Positions 55,166 to 62,991 of a stretch of DNA of 64,000 nucleotides are shown one piece after another. The notes beneath the pieces are model-generated. The model was not told the DNA's origin, made no database searches, and saw nothing but the letters and a program-made list of their open reading frames with translations. Each line of letters opens with the position of its first letter. The stretch's first letter is position 1. This DNA comes from Pseudomonas brassicacearum subsp. neoaurantiaca. Its GTDB lineage: Bacteria; Pseudomonadota; Gammaproteobacteria; Pseudomonadales; Pseudomonadaceae. Made by a program: the position numbers and the translations under genes. The stretch is from positions 219-64,218 of the forward strand of contig NZ_VDLV01000029.1 in assembly GCF_013608025.1 (NCBI RefSeq), given 5' to 3'.

Positions 55166-55439
55166 TTATTCCGCCCCCTGCGCCCGCAATCTCCGCCCGA
55201 TCACATCCATGACGTTACAGCCATCGCGCAATGACGTGGTCAGCAATTTACAAAAATCAGTCAGCACCACCGTGTCTGAGCTGATGTCAGAGCGGAACGC
55301 GATATTTTCCAGAACCTGAGTCGCCGTGCGGATGCGGTAATCGGCGGTTTCGAAAAGGACGTCTAGAGGCGCTTCGGTGTTCGATGAGCAGGGTTGCGGG
55401 GATGCAGTCGATGCCGGTGATGGGCATGTATCGAGTCAT
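55166..55439 (-). pseudogene. Small Pseudomonas-type gene with a frameshift
   Basis: From ATG 55439 (AAGGT upstream) the frame reads MTRYMPITGIDCIPATLLIE and then loses sense after EHRSA. In the other frame from there the text is protein-like to TAA 55166: APLDVLFETADYRIRTATQV, then LENIAFRSDISSDTVVLTDF and LRDGCNVMDVIGRRLRAQGA. The second frame has no start codon upstream. The pattern resembles short conserved Pseudomonas proteins of unknown function. A one-base change around 55370 would restore one reading frame; it could be a real mutation or a sequencing error. Confidence 0.5.
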
Positions 55440-55619
55440 GAGCAGGTACCTTCAATTGATAATGGCAGGAGCTTCTGCGCTTCATTCAATCGAGTCGCCA
55501 AACCCGAATCGCCATATGGGCGACAAAGAGACAATAGGTTGCGCATTGAAATGCTGCAATGCGCTGGCTTCCGAGATTTATGTAGGAATTTGCGCCGCTG
55601 CCGGTCGCGGCACACGGCT

Positions 55620-55655
55620 GTGCCTTCATCCGTCTCGTAATCGTGGTCTGTCCCC
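55620..55655. repeat. 63-bp palindromic repeat, right half only
   Basis: CGTCTCGTAATCGTGGTCTG followed by TCCCC matches the right half of the elements at 51026-51088 and 57754-57816. No matching left arm is present about 30 bases upstream, so this is a truncated copy. Confidence 0.7.
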
Positions 55656-55751
55656 GATTCCTCTCCTTTCCACCGCTCATGAGCGAATGTCCTCACGTAC
55701 CGAATTCCGGAGTATGTTTAGGGCTGTCACTCATCAACGGAGGCAGCAGCT

Positions 55752-55940
55752 ATGACTGATCGCATCAACGAACAATCAGTAGAAAGGGCCGCTCGGGAAT
55801 GGGCCACCAGATCCAGCAATAACGAGCAAATGGTCGTGACCAGCGCCTACGAAACGATGGCGGCACTGAAGGGATCGCTCGCTCCAGCTCAGTACGAAAC
55901 CGCATTGCGAGACCTCTATAACCAGTACAACCAGCAATAG
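55752..55940 (+). CDS. Small hypothetical protein
   Basis: The product is 62 residues, ATG with GGAGG upstream. Helical and hydrophilic (NEQSVERAAREWATRSSNNE, then LAPAQYETALRDLYNQYNQQ). No family recognised. It lies between the truncated 63-bp repeat and the holin remnant. Confidence 0.55.
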   Translation: MTDRINEQSVERAAREWATRSSNNEQMVVTSAYETMAALKGSLAPAQYETALRDLYNQYNQQ

Positions 55941-55989
55941 CTGAGCAGTGTCGCGACACAATTTGCTGATATGCGAAACGTGTCGCGCG

Positions 55990-56223
55990 TTACTCGGTCT
56001 TGCGGCCAGGCAGCTTGAAGTCAGTCACCCGGTCAGCAATGGAGCGGATCTTCTCCACGCCCAGGAAGCCAACCCAGCCACCAATAAAGGTCGCCATGTT
56101 CTAGGGCAGCGAGAAGAACTCAAGCCCGCTGATGATCGTCAGGGCCAGGCCACCACAGATGGCACCCTCCACAATCATCAGGCGCCGCGTGCCACCGCCG
56201 TAGGTGATTCGCAGGACGGCCAT
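55990..56223 (-). pseudogene. Phage holin remnant with internal stop
   Basis: On the minus strand, from ATG 56223, MAVLRITYGGGTRRLMIVEG, AICGGLALTIISGLEFFSLP, then TAG (56101-56103), then NMATFIGGWVGFLGVEKIRS and IADRVTDFKLPGRK to TAA 55990. The pattern YGGGTRR..FIGGWVGFLGVEKIR matches holins of pyocins and Pseudomonas prophages. CAG to TAG would explain the stop. Upstream codons (ILYATALSCA) are open for a few residues, then another stop occurs, so the N terminus is lost too. Confidence 0.7.
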
Positions 56224-56363
56224 TGCGCAGGACAACGCAGTCGCGTAGAGAATTGTTCGTCGGCAGTGATTTCAACTCAACCAGGGACATCATGGTTGTG
56301 ATCGATGTGACAAACAAACAGAAGGCCACCAAGGGGCCTCTGCAGTGGCCATCACTGCTCGAC

Positions 56364-56585
56364 TCATACCTCGGCTTCTAACCGCTGACCAATTGACCTC
56401 AATATCTGCGATTCAAGCTCGAGCACTCGCGCTTCGTAGCGCTCAAGTGTTTCCCGATTGGATAGTAGTGCATCAGCAAGCTGTCGCTCTCGATCTGCGG
56501 ATTCGGCATGAAGTCTGCTGACTTCAGCAAGCTTTGCCTCTTGAGCGATGACTGACTCAATTGCCTGGCGATACCCGCTTTTCAT
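56364..56585 (-). CDS. Small coiled-coil protein
   Basis: The product is 73 residues from ATG 56585 (GGAG upstream). Almost one continuous helix, rich in Glu, Arg and Leu with heptad-like spacing (QAIESVIAQEAKLAEVSRLH, then LERYEARVLELESQILRSIG). Function unknown; next to the holin remnant, so it may be a leftover phage gene. Frames further upstream run through a terminator and are rejected. Confidence 0.55.
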   Translation of the reverse strand: MKSGYRQAIESVIAQEAKLAEVSRLHAESADRERQLADALLSNRETLERYEARVLELESQILRSIGQRLEAEV

Positions 56586-56700
56586 GCTCAACTCCAAGAA
56601 ACATCCCCAGCAGCACTCCCAGCTCAGAGCGATGGGTGTAGTGGGGCCGAAAAAGAAAAAGCCCCGGCAAAATGCCGAGGCTCTGTAAAGGATAGAAAGC

Positions 56701-56729
56701 AAAAAGCCCAACTTCAGAGTCGGGCTTTG
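56701..56729 (-). terminator. Terminator of the OB-fold gene (first of two)
   Basis: On the minus strand GCCCGACT-CTGA-AGTTGGGC followed by five T, about 60 bases after the stop at 56791. A second hairpin of the same kind (GCCTCGGCA/TGCCGGGGC) follows at about 56655-56690. Confidence 0.75.
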
Positions 56730-56790
56730 CTCGCGGAAAAACCGCAAAGTAATACGAAATCGATAAACGGGGACCGGGGGTGTCAACCGA

Positions 56791-57384
56791 TTATTGTGAG
56801 ACTTCGCAATCTTCGAACATCGGCACTTTGGCTACGTCTCCCCTGCCCGTGCAGGCTACCGAAATTTGCGCACCTTTCTTGAGCGATGCGAGAGTGTCCA
56901 TATCCGATTTTTCAAATTTGAACTGCGGGCCCAAATACGGGTTAGTCCCAGCAAGCACCAGATACGGCTTCCCGAGGAAGTCAGTGTTGATATCGGTGAT
57001 GCGCCCGGTCACCTTCACGCGCTTACCCTTGTACTGCATGTCGGCAGCAACAGTGTTGTCTTCGTAATCTTGGGTGACCTTCGTCGACGTATAAGCTTTA
57101 AGCGGTTCTGCCTGGGCTGGCTGTTTAGGAGCCGAACCTGATGTATTGGATTGAGCCGCCCTTTCCTTGTAGGTGTCGTAACTGGTTTTTGAAATCGAGC
57201 CCATACCAATCAACGACACTAGGCACAGGGCCATCCAGATGAAGCCGACGATGCGCGCGAAGGTAGAGTGCCCTTTTCTCAGCAGCATCCAGCCGAACAA
57301 CAAGGGGAAGAATAGAATTCCAAGCCCCAGAAGAAACCCTACTTGCCGCTTTTGCGGAGCCGCCACTGCAACTGCTTCGTTCAT
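56791..57384 (-). CDS. Membrane protein with tRNA_anti-like OB-fold domain
   Basis: The product is 197 residues from ATG 57384 (GGAGAGCG upstream). Two helices near the N terminus (VGFLLGLGILFFPLLFGWML; FARIVGFIWMALCLVSLIGM) are followed by a linker and an OB-fold domain (VAADMQYKGKRVKVTGRITD, then LGKPYLVLAG) as in tRNA_anti-like proteins. Ligand unknown. Two terminators follow. Confidence 0.78.
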   Translation of the reverse strand: MNEAVAVAAPQKRQVGFLLGLGILFFPLLFGWMLLRKGHSTFARIVGFIWMALCLVSLIGMGSISKTSYDTYKERAAQSNTSGSAPKQPAQAEPLKAYTSTKVTQDYEDNTVAADMQYKGKRVKVTGRITDINTDFLGKPYLVLAGTNPYLGPQFKFEKSDMDTLASLKKGAQISVACTGRGDVAKVPMFEDCEVSQ

Positions 57385-57433
57385 TTCGCTCTCCATGGCG
57401 ATAAGATGAGGCGGCATTTTGAACCCGCCATTA

Positions 57434-57745
57434 TCAAATTGCCACTACCATCACCAAGAACCTAAGCAGGCTCGCGGCGAGTATCGAGCGCTCCATCGAT
57501 CCATGCGATGCCTGCCTTCCACAGCTACCGGTCTTCTCTTCGCCGAAGCCAAGTTTCTTCCCGACATTCACCAGGGCTTTGTCCCGGGCGGTACGCTCAG
57601 AATCGGGCAGTTCGTTCAAGCGGCGGACGGTGCCAATGTCGGCGTTATCCATCGCTCGGTCGGCGGCATCCTTGGACAGGAACTTGCGCAACCACAGCTA
57701 GCCGCCCAGTACGACGGTGGCACTACCGCCAAGCCAGGTAACCGA
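57434..57745 (-). pseudogene. Remnant of a small membrane-anchored protein
   Basis: The minus-strand frame HSVTWLGGSATVVLGG, TAG, LWLRKFLSKDAADRAMDNAD, then IGTVRRLNELPDSERTARDK reads as one protein broken by one stop. A TTG at 57691 after the stop would give an 85-residue product without the membrane part. The 63-bp palindrome sits immediately upstream at the 5' end. Family not recognised. Confidence 0.4.
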
Positions 57746-57753
57746 ATGAAACG

Positions 57754-57816
57754 GGGGACAGACCACAATTTGAGTTCGTTTGTAATCGGCCCGCCTCATA
57801 ATCGTGGTCTGTCCCC
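57754..57816. repeat. 63-bp palindromic repeat, copy 2
   Basis: GGGGACAGACCACAA to TTGTAATCGG to ATCGTGGTCTGTCCCC; same length (63 bp) and arms as 51026-51088. It interrupts the upstream end of the preceding remnant gene. Confidence 0.82.
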
Positions 57817-58164
57817 GTTTTCCTTCCCGTTTTCCTCGCTAAGCGCCACAGCGAAAGCACTCGCCTATCCTTAAGGCTGTTTGCTTTGATAATGCTGTTC
57901 CAATTTGCTTTCACGTGCCTGTATCCCTGTCAGGAAGATGAGGTAGTTGGCCAGAGCCGCAATCAACAGCAGCGCCTCAATGCGCCGAGGGCAATGACTT
58001 CTATGCAGGTTCAGCCCCAGGTGCTCACTTTTTACATCCCGGAAGCCTTCTTCGATCTGCATGCGCCTTTTATAAATCGCGACGATTTTCGCTGGACTCC
58101 ACTCGCTGTGCTCCAGGTTGCTCGCCAGCAACCAAGGTTCACGTTCACGTCTGGCGGACTGCCA

Positions 58165-59078
58165 ACTGAGCTTTTTTTCGGCTTCCTGCGTTGTTCACAA
58201 CAACGGAATACCCAGCAGCCCGATTGCGGTTCCATGGGCCGCTATGGCCGGGACTGTTCCCCATTTCAATCTGACGCTTGCGCACACGAGCCCCTCAAAA
58301 AAGGTGAACGCCAGGATGGGCCAACCGACCTGCGTCAGCATGAAGGCGAGGTAGAGGTGGCAGGCGCTAAACGCGATTGCACTGCCAAGTGCGGCACGTA
58401 TCGGTGAGGTGTGGCGTTCCAGCAGGCCTTGCAGCATCCCGCGAAACAGCACCTCTTCCAGCGCACTGCCTCCCAGTGCGAACGCAGCAAAGCCCAGCAG
58501 CCAAGGTGCGGCGGCGAGTTCAATGCCTTGATGAAGCCGTAACGGAATGCCGATCATGCAGCCCGCCATAACACCCATTGTGAAGCCGACCACTCGATTG
58601 CCCTTGAAATCCAACCACCCATTTCCACGGTTCTGGGGTTAGCCGGGCGAGCATGGCAACCATCAATATCGATGTGATTCCAAGCGAGGCCAGCACCATG
58701 GGATTTGCATGAAATTGCAGGTGCAGCCCACCACCGGCTATGGCCCACAGTTTGAAAGGCGTCATCAAGTCACGTGCGAAAACGAATGCCATCACCAGAA
58801 TCAGCAGACGCGCGCCCGTTTGCGAGCGAGGCGTGAGACAAAACCAGGCAGCGAACAACCCAAATGCCAGGAGGAGGCACGATGCATAGTCCAGCAGCAC
58901 ATTAAGCGCATCGAGTACCATTATTCATCCATGATTTAAGGGGCGGACAAGTGTAACGATTCAGAGCGCCAATGGCAGTTTGCGGGATCAGATAGATGAC
59001 TTGGCCGGACGGTTACGCATCGGTGGCAACCGGTTAAGTTGCGCAAGACGGGATGCCCGGACGCATACGACTGAGCTT
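58165..59078. mobile_element. Single-gene insertion flanked by a 9-bp direct repeat
   Basis: ACTGAGCTT at 58165-58173 and 59070-59078 flank 896 bases that interrupt the IS4 transposase gene. The inserted DNA contains only one recognisable gene (58195-58921). I see no terminal inverted repeats at its ends (TTTTTCGGCTTCC and GGACGCATACG), so the mechanism is unclear. Confidence 0.65.
58195..58921 (-). pseudogene. CPBP-family intramembrane protease with a frameshift
   Basis: From ATG 58921 the first part (MVLDALNVLLDYASCLLLAF, then LMTPFKLWAIAGGGLHLQF) runs to MLARLTPEPWKW. Then the frame must change to read WLDFKGNRVVGFTMGVMAGC and the catalytic region SALEEVLFRGMLQGLLERHT, FSACHLYLAF, FFEGLVCASVR, AIAAHGTAI. 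A missing or extra A in GGAAATGGG near 58630 accounts for it. The CPBP (Abi) family motifs (EExxxR and FSxxH) are kept. Family members mature peptides or give bacteriocin immunity. If the shift is a sequencing error the gene is intact. Confidence 0.8.
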
Positions 59079-59944
59079 ATTTTTTGCGATTGAACCTGTG
59101 ACTCGTTGATGCTTTCGGCCTTTGGCCGAGTGCCGGACACAATACAAGTCGATGAAATGGGGAGCGCTACGGGTCATCTCGACATGACCCAACGATTTGG
59201 GTGATGAAGTGGCCAGCGCATATAGGCATTTCACGGGTTGCCAGTCAGCGCCCCCACTGCGATAAAGCTCACGATTTCGTATGCGAGCCACGTAATACCA
59301 GCCCTGTGCTGCCACCGCCTTCATCCATGGACGCCGAAAACCCGCGTCAGTTACCAAGATGGGAATACAGCCGTCAGGCAGTAGTTCGGCTAATGTGCTG
59401 AGCAATCGTTTTTGGTATCTCGGGCAACTCTCAGGCTCATGCGCACTTTCATAAATGGGAAATGAGCGTCCTGCCAACGGGATCGCTGCTCTCAACAAGA
59501 ACGCGTCCCCTGGGGCGTCAATTCGAAACCAGTCGACCAAAATCAATGGATGTTTTAGCGAGCCCAGCAACGCTCGTAACATCACCCAGTAGAACAGTGG
59601 ACGCTCTGCTCTGAGGTGCTGATTACCCAGCAATCGATCTACTCGCTTGATGGCATGTTTGGGGTAAGCCCGACCAGGCAGCGACCGCCCTAGACCTTTC
59701 AGCGTCAGACGACGGCATTGCAGTAAAGAACTGACACAGCTCACCAACGTAGTCAGACGACGGAAATGGACAGAAGGAAGTGCTTGAGCGAGCGCTCTGT
59801 GTAAAAATCGGATGGCCTGCATGGGTTCGGGATCTTGTTTTTGTGTGGTGCAAACCAAGTTGCCGACTCATGCAGGTCTTTTCAATATCCAACTTCCTGA
59901 TTTCCTGTAAGAAAATTCGGGGATTCCTCAGGGTCTGTTTCTGT

Positions 59945-60226
59945 TTACCGTCGAGGGCAGCCTATCTTGAATGTCCGAATAGAAAGCGCTTCGTTGCGCG
60001 CATCTTTTTCGTCCTGAGCCTGCTTAGTAAAGCTACCGTCTTGATAGCTGCGAGCCATGACCCGGTTATTCCTGTCGATCTCATCGTAAATATGCGCACA
60101 CTCCATAGTTGTTGCTTCAGGCGTCGTTGGAAGGGGCGCGCGCTCGACCTCGAGTACGTACTGGGATTTCTGATAGGCACAGCCGGCAAGAGCGAAGATA
60201 GCGAGGATTACGATGACTTTGTTCAT
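59945..60226 (-). CDS. Small lipoprotein of unknown function
   Basis: The product is 93 residues. Signal MNKVIVILAIFALAGCAYQK with lipobox LAGC. The rest is hydrophilic with two cysteines (ECAHIYDEIDRNNRVMARSY and FKIGCPRR) that could form a disulfide. No family recognised. It lies directly upstream of the IS4 remnant on the same strand. Confidence 0.68.
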   Translation of the reverse strand: MNKVIVILAIFALAGCAYQKSQYVLEVERAPLPTTPEATTMECAHIYDEIDRNNRVMARSYQDGSFTKQAQDEKDARNEALSIRTFKIGCPRR

Positions 60227-60419
60227 GAGATTTCCATATCGTGGACAGATCCGATTTAGCGAAGAACCCTGCAGTTCTTGCCATTTTTATGCGATCAAGC
60301 TTGCAATTTAATTGCTGTCCTAGGTCTGCTCGGAATAACAGAGCGGGACAAAAGGTCTTCATTAGGAATTGAGATAGCTATAGGTTCTATGGCTATGAAA
60401 GAAATATACATGCCCCCGC

Positions 60420-60743
60420 TCAATATGAAGTTACGATTGCCAAGGCCAACTGCCGGTCTGTTAACAGCGCCGGCCTGTATGTCGTGCGGTAATAGCGTAC
60501 GGCTTGCTCAAACTGAACACCGCGAATTTCGCCATCTGAGCCAATGAATGCAAGCGCATCGGCCTTGGCAGGCTTGAAATTTTTTGCAGCCAGCTCAGAA
60601 AGGCCCGTAGTTCCCGAAAGGAGGAATGTTGGCGCCAACGTTATCATCATCATCGAGTTTTGATACGAACCCCGATCCTCTGCATCAGCTTGAGCGCTGA
60701 TCGATACCGCGATGGCGATTGCCAAGGTCTTCCATAAATTCAT
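60420..60743 (-). CDS. DUF2388 secreted protein
   Basis: The product is 107 residues from ATG 60743. Signal peptide MNLWKTLAIAIAVSISAQAD, then TFLLSGTTGLSELAAKNFKP, KADALAFIGSDGEIRGVQFE and LEQAVRYYR-like text, the DUF2388 pattern common in Pseudomonas. Function unknown; presumed periplasmic. Confidence 0.8.
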   Translation of the reverse strand: MNLWKTLAIAIAVSISAQADAEDRGSYQNSMMMITLAPTFLLSGTTGLSELAAKNFKPAKADALAFIGSDGEIRGVQFEQAVRYYRTTYRPALLTDRQLALAIVTSY

Positions 60744-60818
60744 ACTTTTGATACTTCCATTGCAATCAAAAGGGTTGATATTTGTGCTTTTTCCCAACGC
60801 GTTTTCCACACGCATGAC

Positions 60819-60848
60819 AAAAAAGGGCCCACCTTTCGGTGAGCCCTT
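60819..60848 (-). terminator. Terminator after tRNA-Val(GAC)
   Basis: On the minus strand GGGCTCACC-GAAA-GGTGGGCCC followed by a T-run (60824-60819), 30 bases beyond the tRNA 3' end. The arms contain one mismatch. Confidence 0.82.
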
Positions 60849-60877
60849 CTAGACCGCCCAGCAGAGCGGATTTTGTT

Positions 60878-60954
60878 TGGTAGGCGCGATTGGACTCGAA
60901 CCAACGACCCCCACCATGTCAAGGTGGTGCTCTAACCAACTGAGCTACGTGCCT
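60878..60954 (-). tRNA. tRNA-Val(GAC)
   Basis: A 77-nt cloverleaf with encoded CCA. Anticodon loop TTGACAT gives anticodon GAC between CCACC/GGTGG arms. The acceptor stem AGGCACG/CGCGCCT has one A-C mismatch at the 5-68 pair; all other stems pair normally. Confidence 0.93.
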
Positions 60955-61136
60955 GCTGTGAGGCGGCATTCTACGGAATTCCAAAGGGGTGTCAACACCT
61001 TTTTTCACCTAACCCTATGAATATGCAAAATATTTAATTTCCCCGCCGCAACGAAGATTTGAGGGTGGCTGGCGGCGGATTTTTATCTCGGGTAGGATCG
61101 CTGCATTCGTAAAAAATATAAAACAGAGGTTCCAGA

Positions 61137-62420
61137 ATGGCGAACACATCCTACCCAGCGTCGTATTACGCCGCATCAGCCAATCCGGCGCCGTCGCGCC
61201 CTGCCCTGCAGGATGATGTTGAAACCGATGTATGCGTGATCGGTGCAGGTTATACGGGATTGTCCTCCGCGCTGTTTCTCCTGGAGCACGGCTTCAAAGT
61301 TACGATCGTTGAGGCGGCGAAGGTGGGCTTCGGTGCTTCGGGCCGCAACGGTGGGCAGATCGTCAACAGCTATAGCCGCGACATCGATGTGATCGAGCGC
61401 AGCGTCGGCCCGCAGCAGGCGCAGTTGCTCGGCAACATGGCGTTCGAGGGTGGGCGGATCATTCGTGAGCGGGTGGCGAAGTATCAGATTCAGTGCGACC
61501 TGAAGGACGGCGGTGTGTTCGCTGCCCTCACCGCCAAACAGATGGGCCATCTGGAGTCGCAGAAGCGTTTATGGGAGCGTTTCGGTCATACGCAGCTGGA
61601 GCTGCTGGATCAGCGGCGTATTCGCGAGGTAGTGGCTTGCGATGAGTATATGGGCGGCATGCTGGACATGAGCGGCGGGCATATTCATCCGCTCAACCTC
61701 GCGTTGGGCGAAGCGGCGGCTGTGGAGTCGCTGGGCGGGGTGATTTACGAGCAGTCGCCAGCGGTGCGCATCGAGCGCGGTGCCAGTCCGGTTGTGCATA
61801 CGCCGCAGGGCAAGGTCAGGGCCAAGTTCATTATCGTGGCGGGCAACGCTTATCTGGGCAATTTGGTGCCGGAGTTGGCGGCCAAGTCGATGCCGTGCGG
61901 TACGCAGGTGATCGCTACTGAGCCGTTGGGCGATGAGCTGGCTCATAGGCTGCTACCGCAGGATTATTGCGTCGAAGACTGTAACTATTTACTCGACTAC
62001 TACCGGTTGACGGGCGACAAGCGCCTGATTTTCGGTGGCGGCGTGGTGTATGGCGCGAGGGATCCGGCGAACATCGAGGCGATCATTCGGCCGAAAATGC
62101 TCAAGGCGTTCCCGCAGCTCAAGGATGTGAAGATCGACTACGCCTGGACCGGAAATTTCCTGCTGACGCTGTCGCGTCTTCCGCAGGTCGGGCGGCTGGG
62201 GGATAACATCTATTATTCCCAGGGCTGCAGTGGTCATGGCGTGACGTATACGCACTTGGCGGGCAAGGTATTGGCCGAGGCGCTGCGAGGGCAAGCAGAG
62301 CGTTTTGACGCGTTTGCGGACCTGCCCCACTACCCTTTCCCAGGCGGTCAGTTGTTGCGTACGCCGTTTGCGGCGATGGGGGCTTGGTATTACGGGTTGC
62401 GGGATCGGTTGGGGTTCTGA
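61137..62420 (+). CDS. FAD-dependent oxidoreductase, gamma-glutamylputrescine oxidoreductase-like (PuuB/PauB)
   Basis: The product is 427 residues. The N terminus MANTSYPASYYAASANPAPS matches the PuuB/PauB group. FAD-binding GAGYTGLSSALFLLE follows, then GFGASGRNGGQIVNSYSRDI, and the C-terminal GCSGHGVTYTHLAGKVLAEAL. The family oxidises gamma-glutamylputrescine (or other gamma-glutamylated polyamines) with oxygen to the aldehyde in polyamine catabolism. It is monocistronic with a terminator. Confidence 0.88.
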   Translation: MANTSYPASYYAASANPAPSRPALQDDVETDVCVIGAGYTGLSSALFLLEHGFKVTIVEAAKVGFGASGRNGGQIVNSYSRDIDVIERSVGPQQAQLLGNMAFEGGRIIRERVAKYQIQCDLKDGGVFAALTAKQMGHLESQKRLWERFGHTQLELLDQRRIREVVACDEYMGGMLDMSGGHIHPLNLALGEAAAVESLGGVIYEQSPAVRIERGASPVVHTPQGKVRAKFIIVAGNAYLGNLVPELAAKSMPCGTQVIATEPLGDELAHRLLPQDYCVEDCNYLLDYYRLTGDKRLIFGGGVVYGARDPANIEAIIRPKMLKAFPQLKDVKIDYAWTGNFLLTLSRLPQVGRLGDNIYYSQGCSGHGVTYTHLAGKVLAEALRGQAERFDAFADLPHYPFPGGQLLRTPFAAMGAWYYGLRDRLGF

Positions 62421-62447
62421 AGCGACCAACGACGAGGGCTGCTTTGC

Positions 62448-62478
62448 AGCCCAGCGGGAGCAAGCTCCCTCGCCACAG
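62448..62478. repeat. Single REP copy (GAGGGAGC type)
   Basis: GCAGCCCAGCGGGAGCAAGC followed by TCCCTCGCCACAG, directly after the oxidoreductase stop. No inverted partner. Confidence 0.75.
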
Positions 62479-62510
62479 GGGCTTGTTCCAATCTTTCAAA
62501 TCCTGGAAAC

Positions 62511-62541
62511 AAAAAACCCCGGTCTTTCGACCAGGGTCTTT
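62511..62541 (+). terminator. Terminator of the oxidoreductase gene
   Basis: A-run, then CCCCGGTC-TTTC-GACCAGGG followed by TCTTTG; stem of about eight pairs with one bulge or mismatch. Confidence 0.65.
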
Positions 62542-62613
62542 GCTATCGACTAGAAGGTAGCTTTTCAGCTTTCTTCTTAGCTTCAAGGCGTTCAGTGGGC
62601 CTCGAAGCAGATA

Positions 62614-62690
62614 TGGCGCAGCGGACGGGACTCGAACCCGCGACCCCCGGCGTGACAGGCCGGTATTCTAACCGACTGAACTACCGCTGC
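62614..62690 (-). tRNA. tRNA-Asp(GTC)
   Basis: 77-nt cloverleaf with encoded CCA; acceptor GCAGCGG/CCGCTGC, anticodon GTC in loop CTGTCAC, T-loop TTCGAGT. Confidence 0.95.
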
Positions 62691-62748
62691 GCGTCGGTGG
62701 AGGCTTTTGACAGCTTCCATCTTGCTTTCGCAAGACTCTCAAGAAACA

Positions 62749-62824
62749 TGGTGGGTGATGACGGGATCGAACCGCCGACATTCTGCTTGTAAGGCAGACG
62801 CTCTCCCGGCTGAGCTAATCACCC
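62749..62824 (-). tRNA. tRNA-Val(TAC)
   Basis: 76-nt cloverleaf with encoded CCA; acceptor GGGTGAT/ATCACCC, anticodon TAC in CTTACAA. It lies 58 bases from tRNA-Asp on the same strand, so the two are probably one transcript. Confidence 0.95.
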
Positions 62825-62899
62825 TTTGCTGCGTTGAGGCCGCGAAATTTACGCAGGTACCGAAGCTAAGTCAATAGCAGGATTGAGTTTTTTTCAAAA

Positions 62900-62991
62900 A
62901 CAGCTTCGAGCGACAAGCTTCAAGCTGCAAGTCAGAAGCGTCAGCAGCACCAATCGCTTGCAGCTTGTCGCTCGCCACTTGCAGCTGCTAC
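62900..62991. repeat. Inverted repeat of the GCTTGCAGCT type
   Basis: GAGCGACAAGCTTCAAGCTG, then CAAG, is answered by CTTGCAGCTTGTCGCTC, giving a hairpin with several partial matches between tRNA-Val and the SDR gene end. Different from the REP families. Confidence 0.65.

Larger units (their letters stand above)
57871..59822 (-). pseudogene. IS4-family transposase split by an insertion
   Basis: The N-terminal two-thirds lies at 59822 to about 59070 (MQAIRFLHRALAQALPSVHF; first catalytic D in ILVDWFRIDAP, second in ILVTDAGFRRPW). The C-terminal third lies at about 58173 to 57871 and holds the third acidic residue in the IS4 signature YKRRMQIEEGFRDVK (Y-x2-R-x3-E-x6-K). The two parts join in frame through KLS, where the N-terminal part reads AKNKLS and the C-terminal part KKLSWQSARRE. 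An ~900-base insertion carrying another gene lies between. All three DDE residues survive but the protein cannot be made. No terminal inverted repeats were found by eye. Confidence 0.85.

Noticed and set aside
57871..59940. Complete IS element with terminal inverted repeats
   Set aside because: I could not find matching ends on both sides by eye (GGGGATTCCTCAGG on the right has no left partner), so only the transposase remnant is annotated.
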